A stretch of 37,940 nucleotides of DNA from Acidimicrobiaceae bacterium (GCA_013044265.1 JABEUQ010000042.1:1-37940); one strand, 5' to 3'. Positions 23,417 through 32,817 are shown, numbered from the stretch's first letter. Program-made: numbers and translations. The notes: a model not told the origin generated them from the letters alone.

Positions 23417-24196
23417 TCAATGAACCTGCTGACCTCCGCTGACGTTGATCGACTCACCAGTGACGTTGTCACCCGATCGCGCCGCGAAGAACAGGCAAGC
23501 GTTACCCATGTCCTGGGGACTCTGGGGACGGCCCAGTGGAATGCCATTGACGAAAGAGTTCCAACCATTTTCCCCGTCGAGATCGTTCAAGATCCCATTA
23601 GCGTCATCGTCCCAGAGTGGCGTGCGCACCACGCCAGGACACACCGCGTTCGACGTGATATTAAAGGGGGCTAGTTCAAACGCTAGGGACTGCGTTATGC
23701 CGATGACGCCGAATTTCGTGGCACAGTAGTGAGCTAGGCGCGGAAGTCCCTGCTTACCAGCCATGGAGGAGATGTTGATGATGCGCCCCCACCGACGTTC
23801 TTTCATGAGGGGAATGACGCGCTGGGTCGTCAAGACAACTCCCTTTAGGTTGACGTTCATCATCGTGTCCCAGTCGTGATCCGTGATGTCGACGAAGTCA
23901 CGTACTGAAGAGATGCCGGCGTTGTTCACAAGAATGTCCACGCCGCCGAGGGAATCCTCAATGCTTTTCATAACTTTGTCAATGTCCGCACGCGAGGTGA
24001 CATCGAGCGCGTAATTCGACGCAAGATGACCTTCCTTGCCTAGGGACGCCGCGTATTCCTCTGCCGCCACACCGTTCAAGTCACCAATCACGACGTGCGC
24101 GCCCTGGGATGCGAAAACCGCGGCCACGCCTGCACCGATTCCCGAAGCTCCTCCGGTGATCAGCGCTACCTTGCCCGCTAGTTGCCCTGTTGACAT
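23417..24196 (-). CDS. Short-chain dehydrogenase/reductase
   Basis: This is a 259-residue classical SDR. The cofactor motif TGGASGIG is at 14-21, with Asp39 after the second strand selecting NAD(H); NNAG is at 91-94, and the catalytic triad is Ser144, Tyr157 and Lys161 (YCATK). The PGVVRTPLW stretch and the C-terminal NVSGGQ are usual. It would oxidise a secondary alcohol to a ketone or the reverse. ATG 24196 is preceded by AGGGGG. It sits 15 bases after the LLM gene and 65 before the M24 gene in the catabolic unit. Confidence 0.9.
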   Translation of the reverse strand: MSTGQLAGKVALITGGASGIGAGVAAVFASQGAHVVIGDLNGVAAEEYAASLGKEGHLASNYALDVTSRADIDKVMKSIEDSLGGVDILVNNAGISSVRDFVDITDHDWDTMMNVNLKGVVLTTQRVIPLMKERRWGRIINISSMAGKQGLPRLAHYCATKFGVIGITQSLAFELAPFNITSNAVCPGVVRTPLWDDDANGILNDLDGENGWNSFVNGIPLGRPQSPQDMGNACLFFAARSGDNVTGESINVSGGQQVH

Positions 24197-24211
24197 TCAG
24201 TCCCCCTACTC

Positions 24212-25213
24212 CTACTTCGCCGAAACGATCGGCAACACTTCTTTGGCAATAAGTTCGAGTGATTTCGTACTAACGTCGATGGGCATCCCTGGCGGACGCG
24301 CCCAGAAAATCAATTCTTCGAAACCGAACTGGGACTCAGCAGCTTGAATACTCTCGATGATCTCGTCGGGTGTACCGACGAAGTAGAACGATCCGTTCAA
24401 CTCCCGATAGTCCGTCAAAGCGGCACCATGCGTGTCCGCATCTCCCGCGTCACCAAACCACTTGCGATATCCATTGAACTGATAGAGCAAAGATTCGCCC
24501 GCCAGTTCCCAGGCCTTGTCGTGCGTCTCTGCGGCAAAGATGACCCGGTTGGTGGCCAGTCGTGGCGCACGCGCGCCGTGATAATTCTGCTGGTAAGCGT
24601 CGTAGATCTCTTTGCCTGCACCCGAGTCGGGCATAAAACCACACCCGTATTTCGCCGCGCGAAAGGAGGCCGCAGTTGAGTTTCCACCAATCCAAAGGGG
24701 AGGCCCGCCGACGGTAAAGGGTGGAGGCGCCACTATCACGTCATCGAATTTGAAGTGCTCTGACTCGTAACTGAATCGTTCACCCTTCCAAGCCAGTTGC
24801 AAGAGTTCGATCGTCTCGTCCGTGCGCTTGCCCCGTTGGGTCTTAGGGATTCCCATCACCCGGAACTCTTCCGGGCGGTAGCCCGGGGCGATGCCCAGTT
24901 CAAGGCGACCGCCGCAGAGCTGGTCGATGAAGGCCATATCTTCAGCCAAGCGCAGCGGATGGTGCAAGGGTGCGAGTAACACTGCCGTGCCCAACTTGAT
25001 GTCCTTAGTTCGCGTAGCGAGTACTGCAAGCATCGGTGCGAGCGCTGGCAGGTAACCTTCGTCGAGAAAGTGATGTTCGGACACCCAGATGGAGTGAAAG
25101 CCAATCTCCTCGGCATGGACGGCTTGATCGATCAGGCCGGTATAGAGGTCACGCCACGGCATGGCGTATTCGACCGGATTACGAAAGTCGTACCAGACCC
25201 CGAGTTTGGTCAC
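24212..25213 (-). CDS. LLM-class (luciferase-like) flavin oxidoreductase
   Basis: The 333-residue TIM-barrel protein shows the bacterial luciferase-like layout: a first strand KLGVWYDF, then the helix AEEIGFHSIWVSEHHFLDEG with the conserved 'EHH', LGTAVLLAPLHHPLRLAEDM, and GRLELGIAPGYRPEEF with the 'G.G.' flavin phosphate loop. The family uses FMN as a two-component monooxygenase or F420 as hydride carrier; which one applies here is open. In this operon it could open or hydroxylate an intermediate. The start is GTG 25213, overlapping the preceding dehydrogenase stop (GTGA). Confidence 0.87.
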   Translation of the reverse strand: MTKLGVWYDFRNPVEYAMPWRDLYTGLIDQAVHAEEIGFHSIWVSEHHFLDEGYLPALAPMLAVLATRTKDIKLGTAVLLAPLHHPLRLAEDMAFIDQLCGGRLELGIAPGYRPEEFRVMGIPKTQRGKRTDETIELLQLAWKGERFSYESEHFKFDDVIVAPPPFTVGGPPLWIGGNSTAASFRAAKYGCGFMPDSGAGKEIYDAYQQNYHGARAPRLATNRVIFAAETHDKAWELAGESLLYQFNGYRKWFGDAGDADTHGAALTDYRELNGSFYFVGTPDEIIESIQAAESQFGFEELIFWARPPGMPIDVSTKSLELIAKEVLPIVSAK

Positions 25214-26286
25214 TGAGCCACCTCGACCAAGACCTTGACTTCACCACTGCCGCGGCGGATCAGAGACTCGAAGCCAGCTTGCACCACCTGGGTCAAGGGA
25301 ATCACCGAGGACACCACTCGCTCGACGGGCCAGCGCCCAGTGGCCACGAGACCAACTACACGAGGAAAGTCGTACACCGGAAAGCACCAGGTACCCGTTA
25401 GGGTCAAGTCCTTGAGGGCCAGCATCTCCGCTGAAATAGAAGCGGGCTTGACATGGAGAGCGGTCTGGACGACACGGCCACCTGGCTTGGCTGCTTCCAT
25501 GCAAGCTTGCAGTGCTGCTTCCTTACCGGCACACTCAATGGCCAAGTCCACTCCTAAACGAGAGGTGTAACGGCTTACAACGCCGGCCAGATCCTCTTGC
25601 ACCGGATTGACGCCAATGACTTCGCCCAATCCTTCCCCGAGTGCCTTCGCTCGCTCGAGTCGAACGGGATCGGACTCCGAGATGATTACGCGGCGAGCCC
25701 CACCGGCGAGGGCGTACATGGTGGCCAGCGAACCAATGGGGCCAGCGCCTGTGACGAACACCGTCTCGCCGGGCTGGAGGTGCCCTCGATCAACCCCATA
25801 AGCCGCCACCGATGACGGCTCAATCAGTGCTGCCTGCAGGGCACTAACGCCCTCGGGAATGGGCACCAGTTGTGACGCCTTGACGATTGCCTGGCCGGCC
25901 AAACCGCCCCATTGTGCCGACAGGCCCGTGCACGCCATGGTTCGACATAAGTGGTTGGCGCCGCGTCGACATTGATCGCATTCACCGCAATAGATCAGCG
26001 GCATCACTGCACAGAGATCGCCTGCGCGCACATTGGTGACGCCGGCGCCCACTTCCTCGACGATGGCCGAGAACTCGTGACCCAGGATTTGGGGAGCTCG
26101 CGAACCGTTCAGTGGGTGGGGCTCCACCGGAATCACTATGGGTCCGTCAGTGTATTCGTGAAGGTCAGTACCGCAGATGCCACACAACTGAGGCCGTACT
26201 AACACTTCACCTGGTCCGGGATTGCGTGGCTCGACGACCTCATCAACCGTAATGCTTCCTCTGGAGTGAAATACCGCTGCCTGCAT
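25210..26286 (-). CDS. Zinc-dependent medium-chain dehydrogenase (butanediol/sorbitol dehydrogenase-like)
   Basis: This is a 358-residue MDR enzyme. Catalytic zinc ligands are Cys38 (CGICGTD) and His70-Glu71 (LGHEF); the structural lobe is complete, with Cys100, Cys103, Cys106 and Cys114. The insertion before the His-Glu pair (PIVIPVEPHPLNGSRAPQ) is typical of the 2,3-butanediol dehydrogenase branch. The Rossmann motif VFVTGAGPIGSLA is followed by Glu in IISESDPVR, fitting NAD. It likely oxidises a secondary hydroxyl of a polyol or sugar acid. ATG 26286 lies 47 bases after the VOC gene. It is one of three paralogous dehydrogenases in the unit. Confidence 0.9.
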   Translation of the reverse strand: MQAAVFHSRGSITVDEVVEPRNPGPGEVLVRPQLCGICGTDLHEYTDGPIVIPVEPHPLNGSRAPQILGHEFSAIVEEVGAGVTNVRAGDLCAVMPLIYCGECDQCRRGANHLCRTMACTGLSAQWGGLAGQAIVKASQLVPIPEGVSALQAALIEPSSVAAYGVDRGHLQPGETVFVTGAGPIGSLATMYALAGGARRVIISESDPVRLERAKALGEGLGEVIGVNPVQEDLAGVVSRYTSRLGVDLAIECAGKEAALQACMEAAKPGGRVVQTALHVKPASISAEMLALKDLTLTGTWCFPVYDFPRVVGLVATGRWPVERVVSSVIPLTQVVQAGFESLIRRGSGEVKVLVEVAQ

Positions 26287-26333
26287 GATTAGATCTCGCT
26301 TTCTTGGATGTCGATGTGACGGGTCATTGTTCT

Positions 26334-26849
26334 CTAGTGGTGAAAGTGTGGACGATGAGTCAAGTAATTGGCGATACCCGCCTTAACGTCCTCCTCTGGA
26401 CGGCTATAGGCGTACTCAATGAGTTCCAACGGGTAGCCATCGGGATCAGAGAAATAGACCCAGCGCCAACCAGCTAACACTCCTTCGTCAACGATGTTCA
26501 CATCGGAATAGAAAATGATGCCTTTTGCTTCGAGCTCGGCCTTCACCGCAAAAATCTCGTCAACCTCGAAACCGATGTGCGAAGCACCGATGTTGTGCGA
26601 CAACAGCGGTGCTGACGTCTGCGATGGGGGCGTCTTGTATTCGAGAAGCTCCAAGTACGTATCTCCCAAAATCAGACATACCTGTCGCAATGAAGCTCCC
26701 GGAACGCCGACGGCTGCTCCCAGCTCTTCATTATCAAACACGGGACTGGGCTCTGTGCCAATCTCTAACCCCAGTAAGTCGCGGTAGAAATAGACCGAAG
26801 CGTCCAAATCTTTCACCGTGATGCCCACGTGACTTTGTGCCTTCAACAT
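26334..26849 (-). CDS. VOC superfamily protein (glyoxalase / dioxygenase fold)
   Basis: The 171-residue protein carries two beta-alpha-beta3 modules. Metal-ligand positions are filled by His7 (SHVGITV), Glu67 (TYLELLEY), His91 (ASHIGFEV) and Glu142 (YPLELIEY), so a metal-dependent lyase, epimerase or isomerase such as methylmalonyl-CoA epimerase or glyoxalase is plausible. The C-terminal end is unusually His-rich (HRPHFHH). ATG 26849 has GGAGG upstream. It lies 18 bases after the second dehydrogenase of the catabolic unit. The exact reaction is unknown. Confidence 0.88.
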   Translation of the reverse strand: MLKAQSHVGITVKDLDASVYFYRDLLGLEIGTEPSPVFDNEELGAAVGVPGASLRQVCLILGDTYLELLEYKTPPSQTSAPLLSHNIGASHIGFEVDEIFAVKAELEAKGIIFYSDVNIVDEGVLAGWRWVYFSDPDGYPLELIEYAYSRPEEDVKAGIANYLTHRPHFHH

Positions 26850-26867
26850 CTCAACCTCCCCATAGAG

Positions 26868-27914
26868 TTATGAACTCGCTTCGAGCGAACCTGCAACGTC
26901 GACGACAATCTTTCCGCGAGCGCGACGTTCGACAAGTGGCATGATGCCTTGCTCCATCAAGTCGTCGAGCTTGATGATTTGGTCTAGTGCGTGCTCCGCC
27001 AGCAAAGAATGTGACAAGATCTGCAAGGCTTCGGGTATGTCCTCGGCGCAGACGTGTGCCAATGTCCCATGCAGGTCGATCTCTTGAGTCGTGAATGCCA
27101 GCAAGTCCAGCTCTCTGCTTCCCTTGTGCAGACCCAAAATCAGTACGTCACCTCCGCGACGAACGATGGAGAGGGCTAGCTGTGGACTGCCCGACGTCCC
27201 CGTCGCTTCAACCACGCAGTGCACGCCAAATTCGTGAGTCAACTCTCTGACTCGCGTCACCACATCTTCGGTCCCGGCATTGATCACATGAGTGGCACCC
27301 AACGTGAGTGCGCCCTCAAGGCGCTCTGGGTCAATGTCAATGGCAATGAGCGGTGTGGCGCCGCGCGCCGCAGCACCGGCGATCAAGAACCCACCAATGC
27401 CACCGACACCAATCACTGCCGTCGCTGATCCACTCTTCACCTTGGCGCGGCGTAGGCCGTGCAACGCCACCGCGAAAGGCTGGGCAATCGCAGCAGCGAC
27501 ATCAGGAAGTTCCGAGGGGACATGACGACAAATTGCCGCCGGCGACATCACGTACTCCGCTAGTCCACCATTGCGGTGAAGACCGAGGGTGTAGTAGTTC
27601 TCACAAAGGTTGGTTCGCCCCTCGCGCCACCACTCGCATTGACCGCAAGAAACTCCTGCACCGCTCACGACACGGTCACCTGGCGCAAAATCAATGACAC
27701 CGTCACCGATGGACACCACCTCACCGACAAATTCGTGTCCCAAGATCACCGGTGGCACAGCCAAGATCGGACCATGATCCCATTCGGCAGAGTCCGTACC
27801 GCAAATAGCTGCCATCAGAACCCGAATCAACACTTCACCGACTTTTGGGGCACCCGGGTGCGGGACATCCTCGATGCGAATGTCACGGGGACCGTAATAC
27901 ATAGCCGCCTTCAT
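26868..27914 (-). CDS. Medium-chain dehydrogenase with incomplete structural zinc lobe
   Basis: This is a 348-residue MDR enzyme. Catalytic ligands Cys38 (AAICGTD) and His60-Glu61 (LGHEF) are intact. In the structural lobe, Cys90, Cys93 and Cys104 are present but the third expected Cys is Trp96 (CGQCEWWREG). The Rossmann motif is AVIGVGGIGG, with Asp in IDIDPERL, so NAD is likely. It would oxidise a polyol or alcohol intermediate. The start ATG 27914 overlaps the stop of the upstream dehydrogenase by 4 bases. Confidence 0.88.
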   Translation of the reverse strand: MKAAMYYGPRDIRIEDVPHPGAPKVGEVLIRVLMAAICGTDSAEWDHGPILAVPPVILGHEFVGEVVSIGDGVIDFAPGDRVVSGAGVSCGQCEWWREGRTNLCENYYTLGLHRNGGLAEYVMSPAAICRHVPSELPDVAAAIAQPFAVALHGLRRAKVKSGSATAVIGVGGIGGFLIAGAAARGATPLIAIDIDPERLEGALTLGATHVINAGTEDVVTRVRELTHEFGVHCVVEATGTSGSPQLALSIVRRGGDVLILGLHKGSRELDLLAFTTQEIDLHGTLAHVCAEDIPEALQILSHSLLAEHALDQIIKLDDLMEQGIMPLVERRARGKIVVDVAGSLEASS

Positions 27915-28891
27915 GCGTTCAGCTCCACGTGCACCTTGGTCGTCGTCCCACCCGCTTTCGCGAGACCAAAGGCCTCTGAGGCTTCGTCGAGGCCCACGTG
28001 GTGCGACACGATGCCGGTGGGGTCAACAATCCCGGAGCTGAGAAACCGAATGGTCTGGGGCCAAAGACCCATCGAGCCAATGATCCCGCGTACTTCGAGT
28101 GATTTGGCCTGGATGAGGCCAAGTTGAGCCGAGGCACTACCGCCCACGTCGATTCCCACGTAGACCACCCTCGCTGAGTGTCCCGCCAACTCCAGCGCTG
28201 TGGCCATGGCTGCGGGACGTCCCGCGGTCTCCAATACCACGTCAAAGTTGTCGCCATCCGTCAAGGCCAACCCGGTCGCGAGGTCGGCAGCGGATGACGG
28301 ATCGAAGGTGTGGACAATACCAAGTTCTTGTGCCTTCTCACGGCGGAATGCTTGGGGTTCGTAAAGGGCGACCGTTGCTCCACGCCCCTTAGCTGCTAGG
28401 GCTGTCATGAGACCAATGGGTCCGCCGCCGATCACGCAGACACGGTCCGCGGGGTCGACCCGTCCAGTGAAGGTGGCGTTATAAGCCACCGAGAACGGCT
28501 CGACCAGAGCGGCTTGGGTCCAACTCATAGAAGATGGCACCTTGTGCAGCCACTCTCCCTTCACCACGAAGTATTCGGACATCGCACCTGAGATGGTGAA
28601 TCCGAAGTGGTCTTTACCACCGGGACCGACAACACATTCACCCACCACGTGATCACCTTGGGATAATCCAGCGACGTCCGAGCCCACTTCGAAGACTTCC
28701 CCAGCCCACTCGTGTCCCGGAACTATTGGGTAGGAGAAGGGCAGTATGTATCGACCCTCGAGGAGTTCAATATCGGAGTGACACACACCAACCATGCGCG
28801 ACTTCACCAAGACCTCATCAGGCCCAATAGTGGGTACATCTCGAGACTGGACCGCGATGACATCTTTCTGCGTAAAAACCGTTGCCTTCAT
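27911..28891 (-). CDS. Medium-chain dehydrogenase lacking the structural zinc cysteines
   Basis: The 326-residue protein has catalytic Cys37 (GVCHSD) and His60-Glu61 (PGHEW), then a shortened lobe with a single Cys86 and a glycine-rich loop (GPGGKDHFGF) where the other two enzymes bind structural zinc. The Rossmann motif VCVIGGGPIGLM follows. It is a polyol dehydrogenase relative whose lobe must be stabilised without zinc. ATG 28891 is chosen because AAGGAG stands 7 bases upstream and MKATVF is a usual start; the frame stays open to 29002 but that part lies in the transporter gene. It leads the set of enzyme genes directly after the transporter. Confidence 0.88.
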   Translation of the reverse strand: MKATVFTQKDVIAVQSRDVPTIGPDEVLVKSRMVGVCHSDIELLEGRYILPFSYPIVPGHEWAGEVFEVGSDVAGLSQGDHVVGECVVGPGGKDHFGFTISGAMSEYFVVKGEWLHKVPSSMSWTQAALVEPFSVAYNATFTGRVDPADRVCVIGGGPIGLMTALAAKGRGATVALYEPQAFRREKAQELGIVHTFDPSSAADLATGLALTDGDNFDVVLETAGRPAAMATALELAGHSARVVYVGIDVGGSASAQLGLIQAKSLEVRGIIGSMGLWPQTIRFLSSGIVDPTGIVSHHVGLDEASEAFGLAKAGGTTTKVHVELNA

Positions 28892-28925
28892 TACCTTGCT
28901 CCTTGAATCTTGAGGGTTAACACCA

Positions 28926-31478
28926 TCAGCTGATGGCCTTGAGACGACGGCGAAATGAACGCTGAGCCCCCCCGGAATTCTTGCGGGCGTAGGCGTACAC
29001 ACCCACCGCTACAAAAATCAGCGCGCCCTGGAACCAGTACTGGTACGACTCGGACAGTCCGAGAAAGGTCGCCACGTTGAATAATTCAGTGATGAGGATC
29101 GACCCCAAAACAACACCAATGAAAGTGCCCCGGCCACCAAAGACACTGGTGCCGCCCAGCACCACCGCCGTGACCGCTGTCAGAGTAAAACTGACACCCT
29201 GTGTGGCGTCACCGACACCAATTTGCGCCATCAACATCATGCCACCGAAGCAAGCGAAGAGACTGCTCGCCATATAGGCCCGTACCAACGTGACGCCAGG
29301 CTTGGCACCAAGACGGTAGGCCGCGAGATATTCCGAACCCGTTGCGCGAAGGCGTCGGCCCCAACTGCGACGTCGGAGGCCGTAGTCAAGAACTATCGCC
29401 AAGACCACTAGAACGATCAGGGCGTAGGGGACATTCAAGATACCCCCCTGAATGAAGTTCATCACTGAATATGAGATATAGCCAGCGGGCTGTGGGCGAA
29501 TCAAGAGTGAGACCCCTTGGAGCCCAATGTAAGAGACCAGGGTTGCAGCCACCGGCGTGAAAATCTTGGATAGGACGAGCAACCCGTTCAAGAAACCCAC
29601 TACCAACGCGACGACGACCATAATCACGAAACCCCAAATGATGGACGAGGGATCCTTGGCGTTCGTCTCGAATACTGATCCAATCACCGCAGTGAGTCCC
29701 GCGAGAGGACCAACGGACAAGTCAATACCTCCGGTCATAATCACAAAGGATTGACCTACTGCGATAAATCCCAGCTCCGCGATCAGCAGAAAAAGTCCGT
29801 TGAGATTGAAGTGGCCCAGGAAACGAGGACTATGTATATACGTATACGTACCAATGGCGGCCACCAGCACCGCCAATACCAATGAAGCTCCAAAGTCACC
29901 ACGGATGAAGCGCTTCACCATCGCTCCGGCACCACGAGAGTGCGGTTCCTTCGTCTCAACGGCTGCGACTTCTTCATCGTGTTTTGTCGCCGTCAAAATC
30001 GCACGAGTAATTCCTTCTTGAGTAATCTCATCGGTTGCGAACTCGTGTGCCTTCTTACCCGACGACATGACAACTACCCGATCACAAAGTCCGTTCAACT
30101 CACGCACATCAGAGGACACCACGATGACCGCTACGCCCGAATCTGCAATACGACGCAAAATCTTGTAGATCTCCGCGCGTGCCCCCACGTCGACGCCCTG
30201 TGTCGGCTCATCAGCGAGAAGCACTTTCATATTGGGGTTCAAAAGTGCGCGAGCGAAAAGCACCTTTTGCTGGTTCCCACCCGAGAGTGACAGAACGTTT
30301 GACTCAATCGACTTGGCCTTCAAGGCCAACTGTGCACCTTCTGCCTTGACCGCCGAGGCCTCGGGACGTCGGCTCACGACACCGGCGCGCGAGAACATTT
30401 TGATCGAGGAAATCGCTGAATTTTCTCGAATCGACATCGAAGTGAAAAGTCCTTCATTGAGACGATCCGGCGAGAGGTAGACAATGCCTGACTGCAACGC
30501 CGAGGATGAATTTCGCAATCTCTGCGCGTGTCCGTTCAGCAAGACTTGACCAGAAGAACGTTCGACACCCGCGAGGGCGCGCAGCAATTGGCTTTGTCCA
30601 TTGCCGACGATCCCACCGATACCGACAATCTCGCCAGCGAGAGCGTCGAAGTGAATATCGCGAAAATCACGCCCCGAGAGCCCATGAACTTCGAGAACCT
30701 TATTGCCCGTAGCGCCCTCGTGCTTGGGCGGGAACTCCTGTGTGACGTTGGCACCGACAATACGCTGAAGTATCTCGGTGTCGGAAATTTCGGACACCTT
30801 GAAGGAGCCCTTTCCTTCGCCGTCACGGAGAATCGATACGGTGTCACAAATTGCTCGCACTTCGACAAGGCGGTGCGTGATGTAGACGATCGACACCCCC
30901 TGCGCGGCGAGGGAGCGCACGCGCTCAAAGAGCATGTCGGTCTCGCGAGCACCAAGCGCGGCAGTGGGCTCGTCGAGAATCAAAACCTTGGGTTGAGCCA
31001 TGAGGGCCTTAGCAATCTCAAGGAGCTGCCGCTCAACCACGGTGAGATCCGAGACACGTTCGAATATCGAAGTGTGGAATCCGACGTCGAGTAGTTGTTG
31101 AGCGACAAACTCCTTGGTGGCTGAATCGTATCGGCGAACGTGGTCTGGGAGGGCCATCGCCAAGTTTTCGTAGACCGTAAGGTCCGGTGCTAACGCAGGG
31201 TGCTGGTACACGATTGAAATACCCATGCGGTGAGTCATGAGGGGATTGAGGTTCTCGACCACTCGGCCGAGAACCTCAATCGATCCCTCATCTGGTTGCA
31301 GGGAACCAGCTGAGATCGCCATCAATGTCGACTTACCGGCACCGTTCTCTCCCAACAGCGCGTGGATCTCTCCAGGCAATACCTCGAAGGTCACGTTGTC
31401 GAGAGCGGCGACGCCCCCGAAACGCTTCGAGACGTTGGTGAGCCGGAGGGTCGGCTTCATCGTGTCATTGACAGTCAT
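28926..31478 (-). CDS. Sugar-type ABC transporter: double ATPase fused to permease (RbsA-RbsC fusion)
   Basis: The 850-residue protein joins what are normally two subunits. Residues 1-245 form a first ATPase (Walker A GENGAGKST at 43-51, Walker B VLILDEPTAA near 165-174). Residues about 255-495 form a second with a degenerate Walker A (GIVGNGQSQ) but good LSGGNQQ and VLLADEPTQG. This asymmetry is normal for RbsA. After a linker, residues about 525-850 are an RbsC-like permease with the hallmark GGIDLSVGPLAGL and a second conserved segment VLGGTSVFGGRGT. The family imports ribose, xylose, autoinducer-2 or related small polar compounds. ATG 31478 has AGGGAG upstream. A separate permease and binding protein are encoded just upstream. 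Confidence 0.93.
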   Translation of the reverse strand: MTVNDTMKPTLRLTNVSKRFGGVAALDNVTFEVLPGEIHALLGENGAGKSTLMAISAGSLQPDEGSIEVLGRVVENLNPLMTHRMGISIVYQHPALAPDLTVYENLAMALPDHVRRYDSATKEFVAQQLLDVGFHTSIFERVSDLTVVERQLLEIAKALMAQPKVLILDEPTAALGARETDMLFERVRSLAAQGVSIVYITHRLVEVRAICDTVSILRDGEGKGSFKVSEISDTEILQRIVGANVTQEFPPKHEGATGNKVLEVHGLSGRDFRDIHFDALAGEIVGIGGIVGNGQSQLLRALAGVERSSGQVLLNGHAQRLRNSSSALQSGIVYLSPDRLNEGLFTSMSIRENSAISSIKMFSRAGVVSRRPEASAVKAEGAQLALKAKSIESNVLSLSGGNQQKVLFARALLNPNMKVLLADEPTQGVDVGARAEIYKILRRIADSGVAVIVVSSDVRELNGLCDRVVVMSSGKKAHEFATDEITQEGITRAILTATKHDEEVAAVETKEPHSRGAGAMVKRFIRGDFGASLVLAVLVAAIGTYTYIHSPRFLGHFNLNGLFLLIAELGFIAVGQSFVIMTGGIDLSVGPLAGLTAVIGSVFETNAKDPSSIIWGFVIMVVVALVVGFLNGLLVLSKIFTPVAATLVSYIGLQGVSLLIRPQPAGYISYSVMNFIQGGILNVPYALIVLVVLAIVLDYGLRRRSWGRRLRATGSEYLAAYRLGAKPGVTLVRAYMASSLFACFGGMMLMAQIGVGDATQGVSFTLTAVTAVVLGGTSVFGGRGTFIGVVLGSILITELFNVATFLGLSESYQYWFQGALIFVAVGVYAYARKNSGGAQRSFRRRLKAIS

Positions 31479-31516
31479 ACGTCTAGCTCCCTAGTACTAC
31501 TTCTTGGACTTCTCTA

Positions 31517-32656
31517 CTACTTACGCAGCGACGTCAGGGTCGGAATGACACCGGCTAGCGCCGACTTCTGCTGAGCAGCGGTGAGACCCGATGAGTCAAT
31601 GGCCGTGGCCGGCAGCGACGAAATGCAAGTCGGAGCTGCGGGGTTGTCGGTCACCGAATTCTCGTAGTTCTGCTGGGGCACGGTCAACGTGGGCTTTACC
31701 CCACCAGTGGCCAGGGCCACGGCGTAACGAATCGCGTACTCAACCATCCAGGTCTGCGAAGAGACCGTGAACAACTTGAAAGCAGGGTCGCTGGCGTGGT
31801 TCGCGGTGTAGGCACAGCCCACCGAGTTACCGTCTTCGGTCGCGATAACCGGAATCTTCTGACCAGCCGACTTCCACGCGGGGAAAGCCCCAGCGAGCGC
31901 CGTACCGTAGTCCGAGATAACCGCGTCAATCTTGTACTTCGCCAATAGTGCGGCGACGACCGACACGGTAGTAGCGGAGTCCCAGTTGGTCACATTGAAG
32001 GGTGCCTGGCCGACCATCTTGATGCCCGGGTAGCTCTTGAAGACGCTCTTGATCCCCTGGAGCTCTTGGAGGCCCTGCGAGTTACCCGCGGGGCCCGACA
32101 AGAAGGCCACGTTACCCTTGCCCTTCAGTGCGCCCGCAACATCCTTGCCCCACAGCACACCGGCAGAGACAAAGTTCGTCGAGACGAATGCGTTGTAGTT
32201 GACGCCTGCCGTTCCGCCAGGTGAGACACGGTAAGGAACCACGATGGTACCCGCCTTGTACGCCTTGGTGAGTGCCGGCAACATTGCCTGACCCGCGTCG
32301 GGGAAGTCCACAATCGCCGTAATGCCCTGGGAGACCAGCGAGTTGATGTCCGAGATGGCCTTTTGAGTGTTGCCCTGACCGTTGGTGTAGACGTACTTGG
32401 TCACGCTCGGGCACTGCGCAGCGGCAACAACAGCTGAGTAGCGAGTAATTTCGCGCCAGGTGTTGTCACCGAATCCGTCCGCAAGGGCGATCGACGCCTT
32501 CTTGGGACCGCACCACGACATGCTGGTCGCGTGAGACTTCACGACAGCACCCGACGGAGCGGCCATTAAGACGGCCGAACCCGATAACGCAACGACGAAC
32601 GCCACCGAAGCGACAACTCCTTTGCGCGACCGGGTCTTCATCTTTGTTACTTTCAT
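31517..32656 (-). CDS. Extracellular sugar-type substrate-binding protein (Periplasmic_binding_4)
   Basis: The 379-residue precursor has a Sec signal peptide with basic start, hydrophobic core and likely cut after ...MAAPSGA near residue 37. There is no Cys in a lipobox, unusual for a Gram-positive importer. The mature part is the two-lobed fold: KASIALADGFGDNTWREITR, VYTNGQGNTQKAISDINSLV and ITAIVDFPDAGQAM match the first lobe, and NSQGLQELQGIKSVF starts the second. It delivers the substrate to the fused ATPase-permease. ATG 32656 stands 2 bases after a run of seven G. An inverted repeat at 32692-32762 lies in its leader. Confidence 0.9.
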   Translation of the reverse strand: MKVTKMKTRSRKGVVASVAFVVALSGSAVLMAAPSGAVVKSHATSMSWCGPKKASIALADGFGDNTWREITRYSAVVAAAQCPSVTKYVYTNGQGNTQKAISDINSLVSQGITAIVDFPDAGQAMLPALTKAYKAGTIVVPYRVSPGGTAGVNYNAFVSTNFVSAGVLWGKDVAGALKGKGNVAFLSGPAGNSQGLQELQGIKSVFKSYPGIKMVGQAPFNVTNWDSATTVSVVAALLAKYKIDAVISDYGTALAGAFPAWKSAGQKIPVIATEDGNSVGCAYTANHASDPAFKLFTVSSQTWMVEYAIRYAVALATGGVKPTLTVPQQNYENSVTDNPAAPTCISSLPATAIDSSGLTAAQQKSALAGVIPTLTSLRK

Positions 32657-32691
32657 TTCCCCCCCTTTTGAGGTCTTATTTATTGTTGGAT

Positions 32692-32762
32692 ACTTCGATA
32701 CTTCTCTTGGTTTGAAGATTTTCTGAACTGCGTGATGGTCTGTCTCTTTTTGCTATCGAAGT
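32692..32762. promoter_or_regulatory. 9-bp inverted repeat upstream of the binding-protein gene
   Basis: ACTTCGATA at 32692-32700 is inverted as TATCGAAGT at 32754-32762, with a 53-nt spacer, all within the 161-base gap between permease and binding-protein genes. The left arm is part of TACTTCGATACTT. A GAACA half-site (GAACATG, 32786-32792) resembles those upstream of the cupin gene. An internal promoter or RNA structure raising binding-protein expression is plausible. Confidence 0.4.
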
Positions 32763-32817
32763 AGCTCTCCCCCTCTAGCTAAAAAGAACATGTAGATGGT
32801 GTCGTGGGAACGAGCCA

